Positions 7,606-10,052 of a stretch of 10,052 nucleotides of DNA are shown in pieces. Origin of the DNA: an uncultured Clostridia bacterium (GTDB lineage: Bacteria > Bacillota > Clostridia > Oscillospirales > Ruminococcaceae); contig CANRPG010000059.1 in NCBI GenBank assembly GCA_947632425.1, forward strand, positions 1-10,052. The letters are read 5' to 3'. Within the stretch, counting starts at the first letter, position 1; every line of letters starts with the position of its first letter. The notes under the pieces were generated by a model. It did no database searches, had not been told where the DNA came from, and was given only the letters and a program-made list of their open reading frames with translations. A program made the translations under genes and the position numbers.

Positions 7606-7934
7606 TGGCTGATCTAAGTATACGCATAAGAGGCACATCACAATGGGTAGTTGATATGCTTGACAAGATAGTCGCAGAAGAGGGATACGAGTCGCGCAAC
7701 CAGCTGATAAATCACATACTGGAAGCATACGCAACTTCGCGCTCTGACTTTTTCGTGTCAGCTCTGCCCGACGTTACAAGAGAACTGTGCAGGACAGCTA
7801 TAGACGAACTGGCTGAAACGGTACGCACCCACAATAAAAACATCGAGATAACCTACAAGCATATAGCGCGTATCGCTGATGAGCTGCGTGCTGTTATTTC
7901 TTCTGAAAACAGTTCAGACAGCTTAGCACGATAA
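7605..7934 (+). CDS. Ribbon-helix-helix DNA-binding protein (relaxosome or partition-type), first copy
   Basis: The protein has 109 residues. The first 45 fit a ribbon-helix-helix fold: a short basic strand (DLSIRIRG), helix 1 (QWVVDMLDKIVAEEG), a turn (YESRN) and helix 2 (QLINHILEAYAT). The rest (about 50-109) looks like one or two long amphipathic helices (ELCRTAIDELAETVRTHNKN, YKHIARIADELRAVI), probably for oligomerisation. AAGGAG at 7590-7595 supports the start, which overlaps the previous stop. RHH proteins bind short repeats as strand-paired dimers, and such a repeat array begins 16 bases after this gene's stop, so it is a natural candidate to bind it. It is not similar enough to the second RHH protein here to be an obvious recent duplicate. 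Confidence 0.78.
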   Translation: MADLSIRIRGTSQWVVDMLDKIVAEEGYESRNQLINHILEAYATSRSDFFVSALPDVTRELCRTAIDELAETVRTHNKNIEITYKHIARIADELRAVISSENSSDSLAR

Positions 7935-7950
7935 TTTATGCCTGCAAAGT

Positions 7951-8122
7951 GTATTGCACCTACCAAAACTGTATAGCACCTTGTATAGCACTCTTGAAAA
8001 ATGTATAGCACTTTGTATAGCACTTTTCAAAATTTGTATAGCACTTTGTATAGCACCTCGCAAAAACTGTATAGCACTCTGTATAGCACCTTGCCAAAAT
8101 TGTATAGCACTTTGTATAGCAC
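7951..8122. repeat. Phased iteron-like array of GTATAGCAC
   Basis: Exact GTATAGCAC copies start at 7971, 7983, 8003, 8015, 8036, 8048, 8069, 8081, 8102 and 8114. A degenerate copy, GTATTGCAC, starts at 7951. Starts alternate between 12 and 20-21 bases apart, so the array is five pairs repeating every 32, 33, 33 and 33 bases. Within a pair the 3-base gap is pyrimidine-rich. Between pairs the 11-12 base gaps mostly carry an AAAA core. All copies point the same way. A possible eroded half-copy, GCTTAGCAC, lies at 7921-7929 inside the end of the RHH gene. This is a probable multi-site protein binding array (iteron, centromere or oriT-proximal). Confidence 0.93.
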
Positions 8123-8154
8123 TTTTGGGTCGGTGACTGCAACGGTGAAGCCGC

Positions 8155-8177
8155 AAAGCTCGGTACTACCGAGCTTT
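8155..8177. repeat. Near-perfect inverted repeat (11-bp arms)
   Basis: AAAGCTCGGTA (8155-8165) and TACCGAGCTTT (8167-8177) are exact reverse complements around one central base. As single-stranded DNA or RNA the site forms a 9-bp stem with a TACTA loop. No T-tract follows, so it is not a typical terminator. A hairpin next to a repeat array and upstream of a relaxase is typical of oriT. Confidence 0.85.
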
Positions 8178-8184
8178 GACAAAT

Positions 8185-8198
8185 GCGTGACATCACGC
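8185..8198. repeat. Short inverted repeat GCGTGA-CA-TCACGC
   Basis: Six-base arms are separated by CA, 7 bases after the larger inverted repeat. It is followed by CCTTATG, so 8194-8203 reads CACGCCCTTA. This vaguely recalls the GCGCCCTTA stretch next to nick sites in the pSK41/RSF1010-type oriT group, recalled from memory. It could instead be a protein operator overlapping the candidate -35 element. Confidence 0.6.
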
Positions 8199-8216
8199 CC
8201 TTATGCTCTTTATATG
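8187..8216 (+). promoter_or_regulatory. Weak candidate promoter for the RHH-relaxase genes
   Basis: GTGACA (8187-8192) and TATATG (8211-8216) are 18 bases apart and resemble -35 and -10 boxes. A perfect TTGACA at 8176-8181 lies too far from TATATG and has only poor -10 partners. A transcript from here would carry the 16-bp palindrome in its 5' leader. Confidence 0.3.
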
Positions 8217-8240
8217 AAAAGGCAATGCGTTTCTAAAAAT

Positions 8241-8260
8241 ACTGTGCCACGTGGCACACT
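8241..8260 (+). promoter_or_regulatory. Perfect palindrome before the second RHH gene (copy 2 of the shared site)
   Basis: TGTGCCACGTGGCACA at 8243-8258 is identical, with two extra bases on each side, to the site at 3256-3275. It lies 46 bases before the ATG at 8305, in the leader of the RHH-relaxase genes. Two identical copies about 5 kb apart argue for a real recognition site. Confidence 0.78.
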
Positions 8261-8290
8261 AACACCACACTGAAAACAAGTTGAAAACCT

Positions 8291-8296
8291 AAGGAG
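8291..8296 (+). promoter_or_regulatory. Ribosome binding site that fixes the start at 8305
   Basis: AAGGAG lies 8 bases before ATG 8305. An in-frame GTG at 8296 overlaps this site and so is not a credible start. Confidence 0.75.
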
Positions 8297-8304
8297 TGAT
8301 ACAT

Positions 8305-8781
8305 ATGAAATCTAACAGCCGACTGACAGCCTACAGACTAAACGAAGGGACATTAGAGCTGGTCGCAATGCTGGCAGAAAAAGAACACAAGAACAAAACG
8401 CAGATAATCGAGGAGGCGATCTACGTATACGCCTCCAGGAACAAAAACGATATAAAAGAACCCGGAACGTCTTCAGGCGATATTCGCGCAAATGAAAAAG
8501 CAATCACTTTTGACAGCGCTGACAAAGCGGCTATGTCTAAGCAATATGACAAGCTGCTCGTCTTGCTGAAAGCTATAGATGAGAGCTGCTTTCATCAGCT
8601 CAATCTGCTCAACACCGTTTGCGACAACATAGCCTCGCCTGACTTCGATACATATTCATCGGCTGCTTCAGCGCCGACCGCATGGCTGGACAAATCAGTG
8701 CAGGAGCGCAGGAACACTATCCTCAATCATCAGACTAAGGCTATGCTCAGCGCCGGCAGCAAAGACGGCAAGAACACTTAG
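8305..8781 (+). CDS. Ribbon-helix-helix relaxosome accessory protein, MobC-like in position
   Basis: The protein has 158 residues. The first 45 or so fit a ribbon-helix-helix domain: strand SRLTAYRLN, helix EGTLELVAMLAEKEH, turn KNKTQ, helix IIEEAIYVYASR. A polar linker follows, then a probably helical C-terminal half (AAMSKQYDKLLVLLKAIDES and onward) ending in AMLSAGSKDGKNT. An RHH protein encoded directly before a relaxase usually binds near oriT and helps load the relaxase, and it may repress its own operon. The palindrome at 8243-8258 and the GTATAGCAC array are possible targets. Its last codons and stop lie inside the first unit of the 48-bp tandem duplication that continues into the relaxase start. 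Confidence 0.78.
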   Translation: MKSNSRLTAYRLNEGTLELVAMLAEKEHKNKTQIIEEAIYVYASRNKNDIKEPGTSSGDIRANEKAITFDSADKAAMSKQYDKLLVLLKAIDESCFHQLNLLNTVCDNIASPDFDTYSSAASAPTAWLDKSVQERRNTILNHQTKAMLSAGSKDGKNT

Positions 8782-8867
8782 CGCATTGAAGGGAGATCAT
8801 CATGGGCAAGAAAAGCATAGAACACTTAGCGCATCGAAGGGAGATCATAATGGGCAAGAAAAGCATA
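8772..8867 (+). repeat. 48-bp tandem duplication across the RHH stop and relaxase start
   Basis: Unit 1 (8772-8819) and unit 2 (8820-8867) differ at only two of 48 positions (8787 T versus 8835 C; 8801 C versus 8849 A). Each carries the last codons and stop sequence of the RHH gene, a GAAGGGAG ribosome binding site, and an ATG followed by GKKSI codons. AGAACA occurs at 8771-8776 and 8867-8872, so slippage between short direct repeats could have produced it. Because 48 is a multiple of 3 and no stop intervenes in the relaxase frame, both ATGs (8802 and 8850) lead into the same protein. Confidence 0.95.
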
Positions 8868-10052
8868 GAACAGTTTTACGGTAAAAACTACACAGGCAAG
8901 GGCAACAACCCTGCGGTGGTGTTCAGCCTAGGTTTCTGCTTTGACTGGCATATAGGGAACGGTGATTTTTATGATTACTTGGAACGCCCTGAAGCCTTTA
9001 AGAAAGAGATACACCAAATGGACGATGAGTATCGCGTGACCAAAGACTACATGGACTACATGAAGAACAACGAGAAATCAGACGGCATTTTCGACAGCAC
9101 AAAAGACCGCCTGCGAAAAGTTGATATAGACCTATACCGTGACAAGGAGCTCAGAACAAGGGCAGAGGGCGCGCCGAAATACATAGGCGTTGTGTCTTTT
9201 AATAATGGCTTTCTGCGCCAGCAAGGTATAATGCAAGGAAACGCACTCGACCTGAGGCGGCTGAAAGATATATCAAGAACAGCAATGGCGAAGATGATAC
9301 ATACCTCTAACAAGCTCGATGACAACAATGTGTTCTGGACGGCTGCCATACATACTAACACAGATAACATACATATCCATTTTTCCATATGTGAAAAGCA
9401 CTGCATGAACCGTGATAAAGATATGCTGGAAGTAAATGCTTTCGATAAGCTGAAATCTGTGTTTGTAAATGAGATGATAGGCAGCAAGAACACTATTGAG
9501 ATCACATCGATGCAGCGTCAGGTGTTGATGCCTCTGTTCGACCGCAGCGTAGGGGCAGTTAAGGAACAGATAGTGGAGCTCAGCAGGCGGCTGCCTGACA
9601 ACAAAAGCCTTTGGCAGTACAACCGCAAGAGTATGCAGCCATACAGAGAGATGATAGACAGCTGCATTGACGGTATAATAGAAAGCAACGACGAACTAAA
9701 GCAGGCTTTTGGAGAATATATGAGAAAGCTTGACGAGCATACTGCAAAATTGAAAGATTGGTACGGCGACGGTAACCGCCATTTGTATCTTGACTATAAG
9801 AAAAACAGGCTTCAGGATACATACGCACGTTTTGGGAACAGTCTGCTGAAAGCTATAGCGGAGTCAGAGCTCGGTGAGCCGGCTGCAATGCGAGAGGAAC
9901 AGTTTACCGAGCAGCCGGATCCACAGGATACGGGATATGACGGTGAAGAAGATGTTTTCTTTTCGGGAGATACTGGATTTCAGCCTCCGCTGCCGTCACC
10001 CGAAGAAAAAATATCTGATGCATCGCCGCAGATAAAATGGACTGCTCGCTAT
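8850..10052 (+). CDS. MobL/MobP2-like conjugative relaxase (3' end outside window)
   Basis: The frame is open to the window edge, giving 401 residues without a stop. Relaxases nick oriT, stay covalently attached to the DNA strand through a tyrosine and lead it into the recipient. The three-histidine metal motif is clear: HTNTDNIHIHFSI, with His168, His175 and His177 counted from this start. Upstream, FYDYLERPEAF and DYMDYMKNNEKSDGIFDSTKD match the Y-x-DY and NxEK...GxF pattern of Firmicutes MobL/MobP2-type relaxases as I recall them. A helical, charged region follows from about residue 230, then an acidic, Pro-rich stretch. The nucleophilic tyrosine cannot be assigned with certainty. The tandem duplication supplies an equally good start at 8802 that would add 16 residues. 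Start 8850 is given because it precedes the core sequence without duplicated filler. Confidence 0.85.
   Translation, partial: MGKKSIEQFYGKNYTGKGNNPAVVFSLGFCFDWHIGNGDFYDYLERPEAFKKEIHQMDDEYRVTKDYMDYMKNNEKSDGIFDSTKDRLRKVDIDLYRDKELRTRAEGAPKYIGVVSFNNGFLRQQGIMQGNALDLRRLKDISRTAMAKMIHTSNKLDDNNVFWTAAIHTNTDNIHIHFSICEKHCMNRDKDMLEVNAFDKLKSVFVNEMIGSKNTIEITSMQRQVLMPLFDRSVGAVKEQIVELSRRLPDNKSLWQYNRKSMQPYREMIDSCIDGIIESNDELKQAFGEYMRKLDEHTAKLKDWYGDGNRHLYLDYKKNRLQDTYARFGNSLLKAIAESELGEPAAMREEQFTEQPDPQDTGYDGEEDVFFSGDTGFQPPLPSPEEKISDASPQIKWTARY

Larger units (their letters stand above)
7935..8304. other. Structured non-coding region between two RHH genes, candidate oriT, centromere or control region
   Basis: This is the only stretch of more than 300 bases without a convincing gene. 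In order it holds a phased array of GTATAGCAC repeats, a 23-bp inverted repeat, a second 14-bp inverted repeat followed by CCTTATG, a possible promoter, and the shared 16-bp palindrome before the next ribosome binding site. Direct repeats, hairpins and RHH genes just upstream of a relaxase gene match the general make-up of transfer origins. No nick site could be assigned with confidence, so oriT is an inference. Confidence 0.5.

Noticed and set aside
7951..8122. CRISPR array
   Set aside because: The conserved core is 9 bp, the intervals alternate 3 and 11-12 bp, and the intervals resemble one another. No cas genes are visible.
7923..8273. Several short open frames on both strands across the GTATAGCAC array, translating to YST/LYS or CYTK-type repeats
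   Set aside because: They are open only because the repeat unit lacks stops in several frames. They have no ribosome binding sites and contradict each other on overlapping frames.
8296..8304. GTG at 8296 as start of the second RHH gene
   Set aside because: It overlaps the AAGGAG ribosome binding site that properly serves ATG 8305.
9056..9828. Reverse-strand open frames opposite the relaxase (9056-9505 and 9580-9828)
   Set aside because: They are antisense to a frame carrying an intact HUH histidine motif and continuous coding sequence to the window edge.

Overview
The window is a block of conjugation (mating-pair formation and mobilisation) genes from a Gram-positive, Firmicutes-type mobile element, either an integrative conjugative element or a conjugative plasmid. 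Every supported gene reads left to right on the + strand. Three features suggest a Ruminococcus-like gut Clostridia host: frequent ATA isoleucine codons, strong AAGGAG-type ribosome binding sites, and a long Thr/Ser-rich linker like those of Ruminococcus surface proteins. The species cannot be fixed from sequence alone.

The left half (1-5875) is a type IV secretion module. It holds the last codons of an upstream gene, a secreted two-helix VirB2/TrbC-like pilin (143-469), a long RNA hairpin (486-540), a large VirB6/TrbL-like polytopic channel protein with a repetitive charged tail (564-2930), a small two-helix VirB3/PrgI-like protein (2930-3256) and a VirB4-like ATPase (3302-5875). Next come a membrane-anchored, Thr-rich, BIG2-domain surface protein (5868-7022), where related elements often carry a cell-wall hydrolase, and an unrecognised two-helix membrane protein (7042-7605). 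Several joints are translationally coupled: TAATG at 2930 and 7605, and an 8-base overlap at 5868.

The right part (7605-10052) is a DNA-processing module. Two ribbon-helix-helix (RHH) proteins (7605-7934 and 8305-8781) flank about 370 bases of structured non-coding DNA, followed by a MobL/MobP2-like relaxase (8850 onward, cut by the window edge). The non-coding DNA contains ten exact copies of GTATAGCAC plus one degenerate copy, in pairs spaced 12 bp apart that recur every 32-33 bp. It also contains two tight inverted repeats and a 16-bp perfect palindrome. That palindrome occurs once more in the window, just upstream of virB4. This DNA is the best candidate for an oriT, centromere or operator region acted on by the RHH proteins and relaxase.

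The three most notable observations are the phased GTATAGCAC array, the 20-bp identical palindrome block shared by the virB4 and RHH/relaxase leaders, and a recent in-frame 48-bp tandem duplication that gives the relaxase two ribosome binding sites and two start codons. All family assignments were made by eye from motifs, topology and gene order. No database search was run.
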